Source of the DNA: Fuscibacter oryzae
GTDB lineage: Bacteria > Pseudomonadota > Alphaproteobacteria > Rhodobacterales > Rhodobacteraceae
Assembly: GCF_016765795.1 (NCBI RefSeq)
Contig: NZ_JAESVP010000001.1
Coordinates: 248,001-312,000 of the forward strand
Direction: 5' to 3'
DNA length: 64,000 nucleotides
The translations under genes and the position numbers were made by a program. The notes beneath the pieces are model-generated. The model was not told the origin of the DNA and ran no database searches. It saw only the letters and a program-made list of their open reading frames with translations. Shown here one piece after another: positions 7,623 through 17,274 of this stretch (the stretch's first letter is position 1; the number at the start of each line of letters is the position of its first letter).

Positions 7623-8546
7623 TCAGAAGTGAAAGGCTTCCGTAACATCGCGACGACCGAGGGTCAGGGCATCGGCGACATGGGTCATCGGGGCAAGGTC
7701 AACCTCGGACTGGCCGGTGGCGACCAGTTCGGCCATGCGCGCGTAAAGGGCGGGATATTCACCCATGATGGTGTTTTCGCCCGCCGTGGCCTGCCCGTCG
7801 ATTTCCAGCACATTGCCACCCATGCGCAGGGCCAGATGGCCTGCATCGGTTTCAACCGTGATATCCCAAGTTTGCGGGCCGGTTTGCCGCCAGTCAAAAT
7901 CGGCGGTGACATTGCCGGAAAAGGTCAGCGCTGCCGCGATGGGGGTCTGGCGGTTTTCGGGGAATGTCAGGGTGGCGGCAGTCAGGTGGACGGGCGCGGG
8001 CAGGATATGGGTCAGGATCGACAGCGCATTGATGCCCGGATCGAACACGCCCATGCCGCCGGGTTCGAACACCCAGTCCTGCCCGGGGTGCCATTTGCGC
8101 ACGTCCTCTCGCCAGGTGATATGGGCGCGGCGGATGGCCTTGTCCGCCAGCCAGGCCCGCGCCGGGGCGACGGCATGGGCCATGCGGCTGTGCCAGGTGG
8201 TGTAAAGGGTCAGGCCATTGGCCTTGGCGAGGGCATGCAGCTCATGCACCTCGGCCAAAGTGGCACCGGGGGGCTTTTCCAGCATGACATGGCGGCCTGC
8301 GCGCAGCGCCGCCTCGGCATAGGCAAAGCGCGGCACCGGCGGCAGCGCCAGCGAGACCACCGGCACATCGGAACGCTCCGCCAGAAAGGCCGCGAAATCG
8401 GTGAAGGCGGGCACCCCCGGCACCGAGCCGTGACGGCTGACCGTGGCGGCCAGCTCCCAATCGGGGCTGTTGGCTATGGCGGGGACGTGCTGATCGACCG
8501 CGATCTTGCCGATGCCTACCAGAGCAACTTTGGTCCGTTCTGGCAT
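7623..8546 (-). CDS. Gfo/Idh/MocA sugar dehydrogenase (D-galactose/L-arabinose 1-dehydrogenase type)
   Basis: A 307-aa NAD(P)-dependent oxidoreductase. The N-terminal Rossmann motif is VALVGIGKIAVDQHVPAI (about 7-24), and MLEKPPGATLAEVHEL carries the family's EKP lysine (about 95). A second-domain stretch reads WEPGGMGVFDPGIN-like (FEPGGMGVFDPGINALSIL). It probably oxidises the sugar to its lactone at C1, the first step of the pathway encoded by this operon. D-galactose and L-arabinose are chemically similar and this family accepts both. The start overlaps the upstream dehydratase stop as TGATG, showing translational coupling. Confidence 0.82.
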   Translation of the reverse strand: MPERTKVALVGIGKIAVDQHVPAIANSPDWELAATVSRHGSVPGVPAFTDFAAFLAERSDVPVVSLALPPVPRFAYAEAALRAGRHVMLEKPPGATLAEVHELHALAKANGLTLYTTWHSRMAHAVAPARAWLADKAIRRAHITWREDVRKWHPGQDWVFEPGGMGVFDPGINALSILTHILPAPVHLTAATLTFPENRQTPIAAALTFSGNVTADFDWRQTGPQTWDITVETDAGHLALRMGGNVLEIDGQATAGENTIMGEYPALYARMAELVATGQSEVDLAPMTHVADALTLGRRDVTEAFHF

Positions 8547-10288
8547 CAGTGCGAGTCCCGGCCAACCGGCGCGCCACGGGAGCCTTTCAGGAAGTCGAGA
8601 TCGGCCCCGGTATCGGCGCCCTGCACATGCTGTTGATGCAGCCAGGCATAGCCCGACTGATATTGCTCATGCAGCGGTTGCCAGGCGGCAAGACGCGCGG
8701 CCAGTTCGGCATCAGAAATATCCAGATGCAGGCGGCGGTTCGGCACGTCGAGTTCAATGAAATCGCCATTCTGCACCACGGCCAGCGGGCCACCGGCGGC
8801 GGCTTCGGGCGAGGTGTGCAGGCAGACCGTGCCATAGGCGGTGCCCGACATGCGCGCATCGGAAATGCGGACCATATCGGTAATGCCCTTGCGCAGCACC
8901 TTGGGCGGCAGGCCCATATTGCCCACCTCGGCCATGCCGGGATAGCCCTTTGGCCCGCAGTTCTTCATCACCATGATGCAGGTCTCATCAATGTCGAGCG
9001 CCTCGTCATTGATCTTGGCCTTGTAGTCGTCGATGTCTTCAAACACCACTGCGCGGCCCCGGTGGGTCAGCAGATGCGGCGAGGCGGCAGAGGGTTTCAG
9101 CACCGCGCCCTTGGGCGCTAGGTTGCCCTTCAACACCACGATGCCACCCGATTGCGCCAGCGCCTTTTCGGCGGGCAGGATCACGTCATCGTTGTGGTTG
9201 GTTACATCCTTGACCTGATCCCACATCGTCTCGCCCGAAACGGTCAGCGCATCCTTGTGCAGCAACCCCGCCTCGCCCAGCCGCTTGATCACCACGGGCA
9301 GGCCACCGGCGTAGAAGAACTCTTCCATCAAGTATTTGCCCGAGGGCATCAGGTTCACCACCGTCGGCACATCGCGGCCGCAGCGGTCCCAATCGTCAAG
9401 TGTCAGGTCCACCCCCACCCGGCCCGCGATGGCCAGCAGATGAATCACGGCATTGGTGGAACCGCCGATGGCGGCATTGGTGCGGATGGCGTTTTCAAAG
9501 GCCGGTTTGGTCATCACGTCAGAGGGCTTCAGGTCATCCTTGACCATCTGCACGATGCGGCGGCCCGACATTTGGGCCATCACCCGACGGCGTGAATCCA
9601 CCGCCGGAATGGCGGCATTGCCGGAAAGCGCCATGCCAAGAGATTCCGCCATGCTGGCCATGGTACTGGCCGTGCCCATGGTGTTGCAGGAACCTGCACT
9701 GCGCGACATGCTGGCTTCGGCCTCGGCGAATTCATCGGCGCTCATCTCGCCTGCCTTCACCGCCTCGCTGAATTTCCACAGATGCGTGCCAGAACCGACC
9801 CGCTCGCCCTTGAAATAGCCGTTCAGCATTGGGCCGCCGGTGACGACGATCGACGGCAGGTCGGTCGAGGCGGCAGCCATCAGCAGGCTGGGCGTGGTCT
9901 TGTCGCAACCGACCAACAGCACGCAGCCATCCATCGGCTGGCCGCGCATCTGTTCTTCCACCGACATGGCGGCAAGGTTGCGGAACATCATCGCCGTCGG
10001 GCGGAAGGCGGATTCGCTGGTGGAAAAGGCCGGCACCTCAACCGGGAAGCCGCCCGCCTCATAAACGCCGCGCTTCACGAACTCGGCCAGCACGTTCAGA
10101 TGGGCGTTGCAGGGCGTCAGCTCTGACCAGGTGTTCAGAATGCCGATGACCGGGCGGCCATCGAACAGATCATGCGGAAAGCCCTGATTCTTCATCCAGC
10201 CGCGATGGTAGATCTGGTCGCGGCCGGTGCCGCCGAACCATTCCTGAGAACGCAGGGGACGGGGCCATTTGGCGGGCTTGAAAGTCAT
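8546..10288 (-). CDS. IlvD/Edd-family sugar acid dehydratase (L-arabonate dehydratase type)
   Basis: A 580-aa iron-sulfur dehydratase. It opens RSQEWFGGTGRDQIYHRGWM, which distinguishes sugar-acid dehydratases from IlvD. Cluster cysteines are expected in ELTPCNAHL, LVGCDKTTPS and SRSAGSCNTMGTAST. RISDARMSGTAYG near residue 480 is the conserved C-terminal active-site motif. It should dehydrate L-arabonate (or D-galactonate/D-fuconate) to the 2-keto-3-deoxy acid. GAGGATAAA precedes the start; the gene lies seven bases after gguC and is coupled to the downstream dehydrogenase. Confidence 0.86.
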   Translation of the reverse strand: MTFKPAKWPRPLRSQEWFGGTGRDQIYHRGWMKNQGFPHDLFDGRPVIGILNTWSELTPCNAHLNVLAEFVKRGVYEAGGFPVEVPAFSTSESAFRPTAMMFRNLAAMSVEEQMRGQPMDGCVLLVGCDKTTPSLLMAAASTDLPSIVVTGGPMLNGYFKGERVGSGTHLWKFSEAVKAGEMSADEFAEAEASMSRSAGSCNTMGTASTMASMAESLGMALSGNAAIPAVDSRRRVMAQMSGRRIVQMVKDDLKPSDVMTKPAFENAIRTNAAIGGSTNAVIHLLAIAGRVGVDLTLDDWDRCGRDVPTVVNLMPSGKYLMEEFFYAGGLPVVIKRLGEAGLLHKDALTVSGETMWDQVKDVTNHNDDVILPAEKALAQSGGIVVLKGNLAPKGAVLKPSAASPHLLTHRGRAVVFEDIDDYKAKINDEALDIDETCIMVMKNCGPKGYPGMAEVGNMGLPPKVLRKGITDMVRISDARMSGTAYGTVCLHTSPEAAAGGPLAVVQNGDFIELDVPNRRLHLDISDAELAARLAAWQPLHEQYQSGYAWLHQQHVQGADTGADLDFLKGSRGAPVGRDSH

Positions 10289-10295
10289 TTTATCC

Positions 10296-11300
10296 TCACA
10301 GGGCTTTCACGGCCAGCGCACCCGGTTGGGCGGGCGCGAAGGCAAGGGTATTGCGCAAGGCCAGGCCAAAGGGCGCGGCCTCAATCTCGAACGTGTCGCC
10401 CGCCTCGGTCTTGATGCCATCGGCAAACGACAGGGTGGCGGTGCCGAACATATGCACATGCAGGTCGCCCGGCTGGCGGAACACGTCATATTTGAAATGG
10501 TGGTGTTCCAGATTGGCGAAGGTGTGGGACATATTCGCCTCGCCCGACAGGAACGGCTTTTCCCAGATTACCTTGCCCGCGCGGATCACCCGGCTGGCGC
10601 CCCGCACATCGGCGGGCAACTCGCCCACCAGAATCTCGGGGCCGAAACTGGCCTGACGCAGCTTGGAATGGGCCAGCCACAGGTAATTCACCCGTTCCGT
10701 CACATGGTCGGAAAACTCATTCGCCACGGCCCAGCCGACACGGCAAGGCGTGCCATCGGGGGCGATCAGGTAGATGCCTGCAAGCTCTGGCTCCTCGCCG
10801 CCATCCTCGGCGAAACCGGGGGCCTCCAGCGGCTTGCCGGGGGCGACGGCGGCATGGCCGTTGCCTTTATAGAACCATTCCGGCTGCGCACCTACCGAGC
10901 CAAGGGCAGGACGACCGCCCTCCAGCCCCATGCGGAACATCTTCATGCTGTCGGTCAGGGTTTCTTCCCCGCCCAGCTTGGCGTGCATCGCATCGCGGGC
11001 GGATGCTGACCCAAGATGGGTCAGCCCCGTTCCGGTCAGGTGCATGTGGCACAGGTCGGGATGGGTGATGGGCAGCGCCAGCCGCCCCTCTTCTGCCGCG
11101 CGCAGCAGATCAACCGGCGCGCCAAGGCCGTGGGCGTTGATCACCTCGGCCAGCGAACGCCCCGAAGCGATCGCCTCACTCGCCAGGTCATAGGTCGAGG
11201 TTGCGCCTTTGACCTCGGCCGCCTCAGACCCTTCGCGCACCACGACGGCAAGGCTGCCATCGGGGCGGTGGATTTGCGAAATCAGCATCAGGGGCCTCAT
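10296..11300 (-). CDS. gguC: GguC/AraD1-family FAH-fold protein
   Basis: A 334-aa protein of the fumarylacetoacetate-hydrolase-like superfamily. Visible conserved segments include HLTGTGLTHLGSASARDAMH, PEWFYKGNGHAAVAPG, and EDGGEEPELAGIYLIAPDG, which holds acidic metal ligands. It matches GguC of the Agrobacterium chvE-gguABC operon and the AraD1 group, some of which act as 2-keto-3-deoxy-L-arabonate dehydratases. That would fill the step between the IlvD-type enzyme and KGSADH. The ATG at 11300 overlaps the gguB stop (ATGA). An internal ATG at 11288 has a better GAGG site and could be the real start. Confidence 0.85.
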   Translation of the reverse strand: MRPLMLISQIHRPDGSLAVVVREGSEAAEVKGATSTYDLASEAIASGRSLAEVINAHGLGAPVDLLRAAEEGRLALPITHPDLCHMHLTGTGLTHLGSASARDAMHAKLGGEETLTDSMKMFRMGLEGGRPALGSVGAQPEWFYKGNGHAAVAPGKPLEAPGFAEDGGEEPELAGIYLIAPDGTPCRVGWAVANEFSDHVTERVNYLWLAHSKLRQASFGPEILVGELPADVRGASRVIRAGKVIWEKPFLSGEANMSHTFANLEHHHFKYDVFRQPGDLHVHMFGTATLSFADGIKTEAGDTFEIEAAPFGLALRNTLAFAPAQPGALAVKAL

Positions 11301-12478
11301 TTATTCTTGTTGTAAACGTCGAAGATCACGGCGACGAGCAACACCAGACCCTTGATCACCTGCTGGTAATCGATGCCGATGCCCAGGATCGACATGCCCA
11401 TGTTCATCACACCCATGATCAGCGCGCCGATCACCACGCCGACAATCTTGCCCGACCCGCCCGTCATCGACGCGCCGCCGATAAAGACCGAGGCGATGGC
11501 GTCCAGTTCGAACCCGACACCCGCCTTGGGTGTGGCGCTGTTCAGACGCGCGGTCACGATCATGCCCGCCAGCGCCGCCAGCACGCCCATGTTGACAAAG
11601 CACAGGAACACCAGCCTGTCGGTGCGGATGCCCGACAGCTTTGCCGCCTTTTCATTGCCGCCCAGCGCATAGATACGCCGCCCGGTCACGGTGTTTTCGG
11701 TGAAAAAGGCATAGATCGCGGTCAGCACGGCCAGAACCACCATCACATTCGGCAGGCCACGGAACTGCGCCAGTTGCCAGCCGACAAAGGCGGTCGCCCC
11801 GGCGATGATCAGGTTGCGGCCCCAGAACAATCCGGTCGGCTCGGGTTCAATGCCGAATTCGGCATCGCGGGCACGGGCGCGGAAACCCAGCCAGAACTGC
11901 AACCCGATGGCGATGGCAATCACGATCAGCGTCAGTCCATGCGGGCGACCGATGCCGGTCAGATCGGGGATGAACCCGTTGGACAGCGCCTGAAAGCCCT
12001 TGGGGAATGGCCCGATGTTCTGCCCGCCCAACAGCCACATGGTGGCGCCGCGAAACACCATCATGCCCGCCAGAGTCACGATGAACGACGGAATGCGCCA
12101 GAAGGCCACCCAATAGCCCTGCACCGCGCCGATGATGCCACCGACCACCAGTGTCAGCGGAATGACGATGTAGAACGGCAGCCCCACCTTGACCGTCAGC
12201 CAGGCCGCCACCGCGCCGGTAAAGGCCGCAACAGAGCCGACCGACAGGTCGATATGCCCCGCCACGATGACCAGCAACATGCCCAGCGCAAGGATGATGA
12301 CATGGCCGTTTTGCAGGAAGATGTTGGTGATGTTCTGCGGTTGCAGAAAGTTCACCGGCTGCGGTTGCACCTGCAAAAGAATGGAAAACAGCGCCACGAT
12401 GGCGACCAGCGCCACAAGCATGCCGTTTTCCCGCAGATGGCTGCCCAGATGGGCGCCCAGACCTTTTTGCTCTGCCAT
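11297..12478 (-). CDS. gguB: Multiple-monosaccharide ABC transporter permease
   Basis: A 393-aa inner-membrane permease of the RbsC/XylH/MmsB type with about ten or more hydrophobic helices. Family motifs: GMLLVIVAGHIDLSVGSVAA near residue 80, IPSFIVTLAGMMVFRGATMW, GRRIYALGGNEKAAKLSGI about residue 270, and FIGGASMTGGSGKIVGVVIG near the end. It forms the sugar channel with the GguA ATPase and ChvE. The start at 12478 overlaps the gguA stop (TGATG); longer frames antisense to nothing but inside gguA are rejected. Confidence 0.93.
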   Translation of the reverse strand: MAEQKGLGAHLGSHLRENGMLVALVAIVALFSILLQVQPQPVNFLQPQNITNIFLQNGHVIILALGMLLVIVAGHIDLSVGSVAAFTGAVAAWLTVKVGLPFYIVIPLTLVVGGIIGAVQGYWVAFWRIPSFIVTLAGMMVFRGATMWLLGGQNIGPFPKGFQALSNGFIPDLTGIGRPHGLTLIVIAIAIGLQFWLGFRARARDAEFGIEPEPTGLFWGRNLIIAGATAFVGWQLAQFRGLPNVMVVLAVLTAIYAFFTENTVTGRRIYALGGNEKAAKLSGIRTDRLVFLCFVNMGVLAALAGMIVTARLNSATPKAGVGFELDAIASVFIGGASMTGGSGKIVGVVIGALIMGVMNMGMSILGIGIDYQQVIKGLVLLVAVIFDVYNKNK

Positions 12479-14031
12479 CACGCAGCCTCCCCCTCGTTGT
12501 CTTTCTTCTGACCGTTGTCGCGGATGATCAGGGCCATGATCCGTTCCTGGCTGGCTTCCTCTTTGGAAAGTTCCCCCAAGATACGGCCCTCGTTCATCAC
12601 ATAGATGCGGTCGCACATGCCCAAAAGCTCGGGCATTTCCGAACTGATCATCACGATGCCGCGCCCTTGGGCGGCCAGATCGTTCATGATCGTATAGATT
12701 TCAAACTTGGCCCCCACGTCGATGCCGCGCGTGGGTTCATCCAGAATAAGAACCTCCGGTTCGGTGAACAGCCATTTGGCCAGAACCACCTTTTGCTGGT
12801 TGCCGCCCGACAGGTTCACCACCTTTTGCTGCACGCTTGGCGTGCGGATCGCCATGGCCTTGCGATAGCGCTCGGCCACCTCGGTCTCGCGCCGTTTGTC
12901 CAGCACGCCACCGTTGGAAACCCCCGGCAGGTTGGCCAGCGTGGTGTTCCTGACGATGGGTTCTTCCAGAATCAGACCCAGAACCTTGCGGTCCTCGGTC
13001 ACATAGGCCAGCCCGGCATCGACGGCCCTGGTCACGCTGCTGGTATCGGCGGGCTTACCGTTCATCAGGGCTGTGCCGGTGATGTCGCGGCCATAGCTGC
13101 GGCCAAAGAGACTCATCGCCAGTTCAGTGCGCCCCGACCCCATCAGGCCGGCGATGCCGACGATCTCGCCCTTGCGCACGGTGAAACCGGCGTCCTTGAT
13201 GACCTGACGGCCCACCTGTTCGGGGTGCCAGACGTTCCAGCCCGACACCTCCAGCAATACCTCGCCGGGGTTCGAAACCCGGTCGGGGTATCGATGCGCC
13301 ATATCGCGGCCCACCATGTCGCGGATGATGCGGTCCTCGGTAATCTCGTGCTTGTCCATGGTGGACACGGTGGACCCGTCGCGGATGACGGTGATCCGGT
13401 CGGCCACGCGGGAAATTTCATTCAGCTTGTGGGAAATGATGATCTGGGTAACGCCTTGCGCCTTCAGCTCCAGCATCAGGTCGAGCAGCTTCTGGCTGTC
13501 GTTTTCCTGCAGGGCGGCGGTGGGTTCGTCCAGAATCAGCAGGCGCACATCCTTGGCCAGCGCCTTGGCAATCTCGATCAGTTGCTGCTTGCCGACGCCC
13601 AGCTTGCCCACCTGCGTCGTGGGCACTTCGGACAGGCCCACCTTTTTCAGCAACTGCTCTGTCTGCTTGAAGGCCTTGGGCCAGTTGATCACACCGCCCT
13701 GCGCCACCTCATTGCCCAGAAACAGGTTCTCGGCGATCGACAGCAGCGGCACCAGCGCAAGTTCCTGGTGGATGATGATGATGCCCTTGTGTTCGCTGTC
13801 ACGGATCGAGCGGTTTTCCAGCACCGCACCATCATAGTGGATCTCGCCCTCATACGACCCATGCGGATAGACGCCAGAAAGCACCTTCATCAGCGTCGAT
13901 TTTCCGGCCCCGTTCTCGCCGCAGATGGCGTGAATCTCGCCCTCCTCAACGGTCAGGTTCACGCGGTCCAGCGCACGCACACCGGGGAAGGTCTTGCCGA
14001 TCCCCCGCATTTCCAGCAGCGTTCTGGTCAT
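12478..14031 (-). CDS. gguA: Multiple-monosaccharide ABC transporter ATPase
   Basis: A 517-aa double-NBD ATPase (AraG/MglA/XylG class). The first Walker A is GENGAGKST (38-46), with signature-region [15 protein letters not shown] and Walker [11 protein letters not shown]. In the second half the P-loop is degenerate ([13 protein letters not shown]), while [15 protein letters not shown] and [14 protein letters not shown] are intact; this asymmetry is normal for the class. It energises import of arabinose/galactose-like sugars through GguB. The start at 14031 follows a GGGGGGAT purine run. A hairpin separates it from chvE. Confidence 0.95.
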   Translation of the reverse strand: MTRTLLEMRGIGKTFPGVRALDRVNLTVEEGEIHAICGENGAGKSTLMKVLSGVYPHGSYEGEIHYDGAVLENRSIRDSEHKGIIIIHQELALVPLLSIAENLFLGNEVAQGGVINWPKAFKQTEQLLKKVGLSEVPTTQVGKLGVGKQQLIEIAKALAKDVRLLILDEPTAALQENDSQKLLDLMLELKAQGVTQIIISHKLNEISRVADRITVIRDGSTVSTMDKHEITEDRIIRDMVGRDMAHRYPDRVSNPGEVLLEVSGWNVWHPEQVGRQVIKDAGFTVRKGEIVGIAGLMGSGRTELAMSLFGRSYGRDITGTALMNGKPADTSSVTRAVDAGLAYVTEDRKVLGLILEEPIVRNTTLANLPGVSNGGVLDKRRETEVAERYRKAMAIRTPSVQQKVVNLSGGNQQKVVLAKWLFTEPEVLILDEPTRGIDVGAKFEIYTIMNDLAAQGRGIVMISSEMPELLGMCDRIYVMNEGRILGELSKEEASQERIMALIIRDNGQKKDNEGEAA

Positions 14032-14050
14032 CTGGCATCCCCCCGGAAGA

Positions 14051-14081
14051 AAAATGGCCCGCCGCAGGACAGCGGCGGGCC
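14051..14081 (-). terminator. Intra-operon terminator/attenuator after chvE
   Basis: On the minus strand a perfect 10-bp stem GGCCCGCCGC / GCGGCGGGCC (14072-14081 with 14056-14065) is followed by ATTTTTCTTCC. It lies 14 bp past the chvE stop and before gguA. Partial termination here would give more binding protein than ATPase and permease, a common arrangement in binding-protein-dependent transporters. Confidence 0.8.
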
Positions 14082-14094
14082 AAGAATTGCAGGC

Positions 14095-15165
14095 TTACTT
14101 CAGCTGGTCAGCGGTGTAATAGCCCGAGGTGACCAGAACAGCTTCGTAGTTCGCGGCGTTCACCGGCTGGCTTTCCAGCAGGTAGGACGGCACGACCTTG
14201 ACGCCGTTGTCATAGGTTTTCTCGTCGTTGATCTCGGGCGTGCCGCCGGAAATGATCGCATCGACCATCTTGACGGTGACCTTGGCCAGTTCGCGGGTGT
14301 CCTTGAAGATCGAGGAATACTGCTCGCCCGCGATGATCGACTTGACCGAGGGCACCTCGCAGTCCTGACCGGTGACGATCGGGAACTTCAGATCGCCAGA
14401 GCCATAGCCCACGCCCTTGACCGACGACAGGATGCCGATCGACAGGCCGTCATAGGGTGACAGCGCGCCGTGCAGAACCTTGTCGCCGTAGTTGGCAGAC
14501 AGCAGGTTGTCCATGCGGGCCTGGGCGACCGCACCGTCCCAACGCAGGGTGCCCACAACTTCCATGCCCATCTGGCCCGACGGAATGGCAATCTCGCCCG
14601 AGTCGATCATGGGTTGCAGGACCGACATCGCGCCGTTGTAGAAGAAGAAGGCGTTGTTGTCGTCGGGCGAGCCGCCGAACAGTTCGACGTTCAGCGGCTT
14701 GGTGTCGGGGAAGCGTTCCTTCATCCCTTCGACAAGGCTGGTGGCCTGTTGCACGCCGACCTTGAAGTTGTCGAAGGTGGCATAATAGTCCACATCGCCC
14801 GAATCGCGGATCAGGCGGTCATAGGCGATAACCTTGATGCCGCTGGCGGCAGCATTGGCCAGCGCGTTCGACAGCGTGGTGCCGTCGATGGCGGCGATGA
14901 TCAGAACCTTCACACCCTTGGTGATCATGTTCTCGATCTGGGAAAGCTGGTTCGGGATGTCATCTTCTGCATATTGCAGATCGGTGTCATAGCCCGCTTC
15001 CTTGAACTGCGCGACCATCGATTCCCCGTCCGAGATCCAGCGGGCCGAGGATTTGGTGGGCATCGCGATGCCGACGGTGCCCTTGGACTGGGCAAAGGCC
15101 GGCAGGACGTGGGCCGAGGCGGCAGCGGCGGTCAGCGCCAGCAGCGCGCGTCTTGAAATTTGCAT
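14095..15165 (-). CDS. chvE: ChvE-type periplasmic sugar-binding protein
   Basis: A 356-aa periplasmic binding protein. The N-terminal signal ([19 protein letters not shown], cleavage near AFA-QS) has twin arginines, so Sec or Tat export are both possible. The mature protein has the type-I periplasmic fold: [56 protein letters not shown]. ChvE homologues bind galactose, glucose, arabinose and related aldoses and, in Agrobacterium, feed VirA signalling; no virulence genes are seen here. GGAGGAA precedes the start at 15165. It is the first gene of the operon. Confidence 0.93.
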   Translation of the reverse strand: MQISRRALLALTAAAASAHVLPAFAQSKGTVGIAMPTKSSARWISDGESMVAQFKEAGYDTDLQYAEDDIPNQLSQIENMITKGVKVLIIAAIDGTTLSNALANAAASGIKVIAYDRLIRDSGDVDYYATFDNFKVGVQQATSLVEGMKERFPDTKPLNVELFGGSPDDNNAFFFYNGAMSVLQPMIDSGEIAIPSGQMGMEVVGTLRWDGAVAQARMDNLLSANYGDKVLHGALSPYDGLSIGILSSVKGVGYGSGDLKFPIVTGQDCEVPSVKSIIAGEQYSSIFKDTRELAKVTVKMVDAIISGGTPEINDEKTYDNGVKVVPSYLLESQPVNAANYEAVLVTSGYYTADQLK

Positions 15166-15276
15166 GGTATTCCTCCCCATGGCCGCGCGTTGGCGGCGTG
15201 TCAAAAGCCGGATGCATCCGATGCCCCCGACCGTGCGCGACTGTTGCAATGGCCGGACATATCCGTCAAATCATGA

Positions 15277-15292
15277 ATTGCGATGATGCAAT
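15277..15292. promoter_or_regulatory. Inverted repeat in the chvE-gbpR divergent spacer
   Basis: ATTGC-GATGAT-GCAAT, 5-bp arms, within the 145-bp spacer between chvE and the LysR gene. A TTGACG that could be a -35 for chvE lies at 15264-15269 on the minus strand, with a poor -10. The repeat is a candidate GbpR-like binding site. Confidence 0.45.
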
Positions 15293-15310
15293 GACAGAAT
15301 TGGTATATCA

Positions 15311-16261
15311 ATGTCCGACGACCGCGACAGTCTTCAGCGCCGGGGCCTGAAACTTGGGCATCTGCAACTGATCGCCGAATTGGCGGAAACCGGGCAGCTT
15401 GGGCTTTCGGCGCTGCGATTGGGCATCGCGCAACCCGCCGCGTCGCGCATGCTGGCGGAAATGGAACGCATCGTGGGGCAGGATCTGTGCCTGCGCACCG
15501 GGCGCGGTATGGTGCTTACCCCCGCCGGGCTGGCGCTGGCGGCGCGGGCGGCGCGCATCCGGCTGGAAATGCGCGATGCCGCGCGCGAGATGGAGGAACA
15601 CGCCCGCGGTGCCTTTGGCAACGTGCGGATCGGGGCGGTGACAGCCCCCGCGCTGGAAATCGTGCTGCCGGTGCTGCGCACCTTTCGCCTGACCCATCCG
15701 GGGGTGACGGTGGATGTGGCGGTGGCACCGTCCGATACGCTGAACACGCAGTTGCTGGATGGCCAGATCGACTTTGCGCTTGGCCGCCTGCCCGCCGCCC
15801 CGGCCGAAGCCGCCCTGCTGGACATGGACGAGATGGGGGATGAACCCGTGTCGCTGCTGGTGCGGCGCGATCATGCCTTGCTGGCCGGCCCCCTGCGTGA
15901 CCCGGCCCGGCTGCTGGAGTTCGACTGGGTGATCCCCGGTGGCGACAGCCCCCTGGGCCGCGCCGTTCTGGCCCATCTGGCACGACTGGGCCTGCCGCCA
16001 CCGCCCCGCCGCCTTTCCACCGCATCCTTCCTGCTGACGCTGGCGCTGATCCAGCAATCGAACGCGATTGCCCCTTTGGCCCGTGCGGTGGCCGATCAGT
16101 TCGCGCGCGGGCCGGATGCGCCCTATGCCGAATTGCCGATCGATCTGGGGATCGTCGTGGCCCCCTATGGCCTGCTGACGCGCAAAGGGGCCATTCTGCC
16201 GCCCGCAGCCCGGCTGCTGGCACGGGCGATGCTGAACGCCGGGCGGCGCACGGCGGGCTAG
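15311..16261 (+). CDS. gbpR: GbpR-like LysR-family regulator of sugar uptake
   Basis: A 316-aa LTTR. The HTH region is LKLGHLQLIAELAETGQLGL then IAQPAASRMLAEMERIVG (about 13-52). The effector domain begins near 100 with GNVRIGAVTAPALEIVLPVL. The N-terminal form LKLGHLQLIAELA, rather than the usual FxxVAExxS, is typical of the GbpR/galactose-binding-protein regulator group. Divergence from chvE matches gbpR-chvE in Agrobacterium and Azospirillum, where it induces the binding protein when sugars are present. No strong ribosome site; ends eight bases from the 3' end of RNase P RNA, which is convergent. Confidence 0.85.
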   Translation: MSDDRDSLQRRGLKLGHLQLIAELAETGQLGLSALRLGIAQPAASRMLAEMERIVGQDLCLRTGRGMVLTPAGLALAARAARIRLEMRDAAREMEEHARGAFGNVRIGAVTAPALEIVLPVLRTFRLTHPGVTVDVAVAPSDTLNTQLLDGQIDFALGRLPAAPAEAALLDMDEMGDEPVSLLVRRDHALLAGPLRDPARLLEFDWVIPGGDSPLGRAVLAHLARLGLPPPPRRLSTASFLLTLALIQQSNAIAPLARAVADQFARGPDAPYAELPIDLGIVVAPYGLLTRKGAILPPAARLLARAMLNAGRRTAG

Positions 16262-16269
16262 CCGAGGAT

Positions 16270-16676
16270 TTGCGCGGATGGCCTGTAAGCCGGATTCTGT
16301 CCGGGGGTTTCCCCCCTGGATGACCATTCCTCTGCCGCTCGTGTTGCCACGGCGGTCAAGCTGCCAACCCGGACCTCTGGGCTGAAGTGTCCCTGCGGAG
16401 GTCTCTGCCATCGCCTTTCGGCAGTCGCAGACCTTTCCGCGCAAGGTCCCTATTCGGCATTGCTCCGGGTGGGGCTTGCCGTGCCGTCCCGGTTGCCCGG
16501 TCCGCGGTGGGCTCTTACCCCACCGTTTCACCATCACCCTGCATGCAGGGCAGACTCTTCTCTGTGGCGCTTTCCCTGGGGTTGCCCCCGCCGGGCGTTA
16601 CCCGGCACCCTTACCTCATGGAGTCCGGACTTTCCTCGAGGCATTCGCCCCGCGGTCATCCAGCCATCCGCGCGGG
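16270..16676 (-). ncRNA. rnpB: RNase P RNA (bacterial type A)
   Basis: The catalytic RNA of tRNA 5'-end maturation. The minus strand carries the universal core: GAGGAAAGTCCGGACTCC near the 5' end (CR-I/P4 strand), GGTAAGGGTGCCGGG, and near the 3' end ACAGAATCCGGCTTACAGG. The ends pair as GCGCGGATGGC (5') with GCCATCCGCGC (3'), forming P1. The length of about 405 nt is typical for alphaproteobacteria. Exact termini are uncertain by several bases. Confidence 0.97.
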
Positions 16677-16764
16677 CCGGGGATTACGCCGGGCGCGACA
16701 CCGCGTCAATCGCCCTTGCCGGAAATCCGTGGCAGGATGGGGAATATAGCCGTAATGGTGCCCC

Positions 16765-17274
16765 ATGCCCCTGTTTGCCCCATCCCAACTGCCCGCAAAA
16801 TGCGACCTGATCGCGGCCCGCGACAATCTGGCGTTCTTTGACAGCCAGTCGATCACATTGCCCCGCCCCATCACCGCGCTGGACGGCTGGAACCTGCAAA
16901 TGGCGCGCGCCCTGCCCCTGATGGCACTGGCCTCCCGCATCCGCGATGCCATTTCGGCGCGCTTTGGCGTCAAGCGGATCGGCGGGTTTTCCGGGCAACG
17001 GGCGACAGCGGTGCAGCCCGGTGATCACCTTGATTTCTTTCTGGTCGAACGATCCGAACCCGAAGTGCTGACCCTGACCGAGCGTGACCGCCATCTGGAT
17101 GTGATGACCTGCCTCACCACCACGGACGGGCGGCTGGCCATCACCTCTTCGGTCATCACACACAACTGGTTCGGGCAGGCCTATATGCTGCCGGTCGCCC
17201 CGGCGCACCGGCTGATCGTGCGGCTGATGCTGCGGCGGTTGGCACAAGACTTGGCCGTTCAACCCGCTGGGTAA
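16765..17274 (+). CDS. DUF2867-domain protein
   Basis: A 169-aa cytoplasmic protein with the DUF2867 pattern: LPLMALASRIRDAISARFGV, then GDHLDFFLVERSEPEVLTL and TERDRHLDVMTCLTT, and a C-terminal YMLPVAPAHRLIVRLMLRRL. The fold is thought to be related to SRPBCC-type ligand-binding domains, but function is unknown. There is no clear ribosome site at 16765. It overlaps the convergent amidase by 16 bp and lies 88 bp from the rnpB start, divergent. Confidence 0.78.
   Translation: MPLFAPSQLPAKCDLIAARDNLAFFDSQSITLPRPITALDGWNLQMARALPLMALASRIRDAISARFGVKRIGGFSGQRATAVQPGDHLDFFLVERSEPEVLTLTERDRHLDVMTCLTTTDGRLAITSSVITHNWFGQAYMLPVAPAHRLIVRLMLRRLAQDLAVQPAG

Noticed and set aside
12667-14460. 597-codon open frame on the plus strand opposite gguA
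   Set aside because: It is antisense to a clear ABC ATPase with intact motifs; the frame is open because of high GC. The translation has no domain signal.
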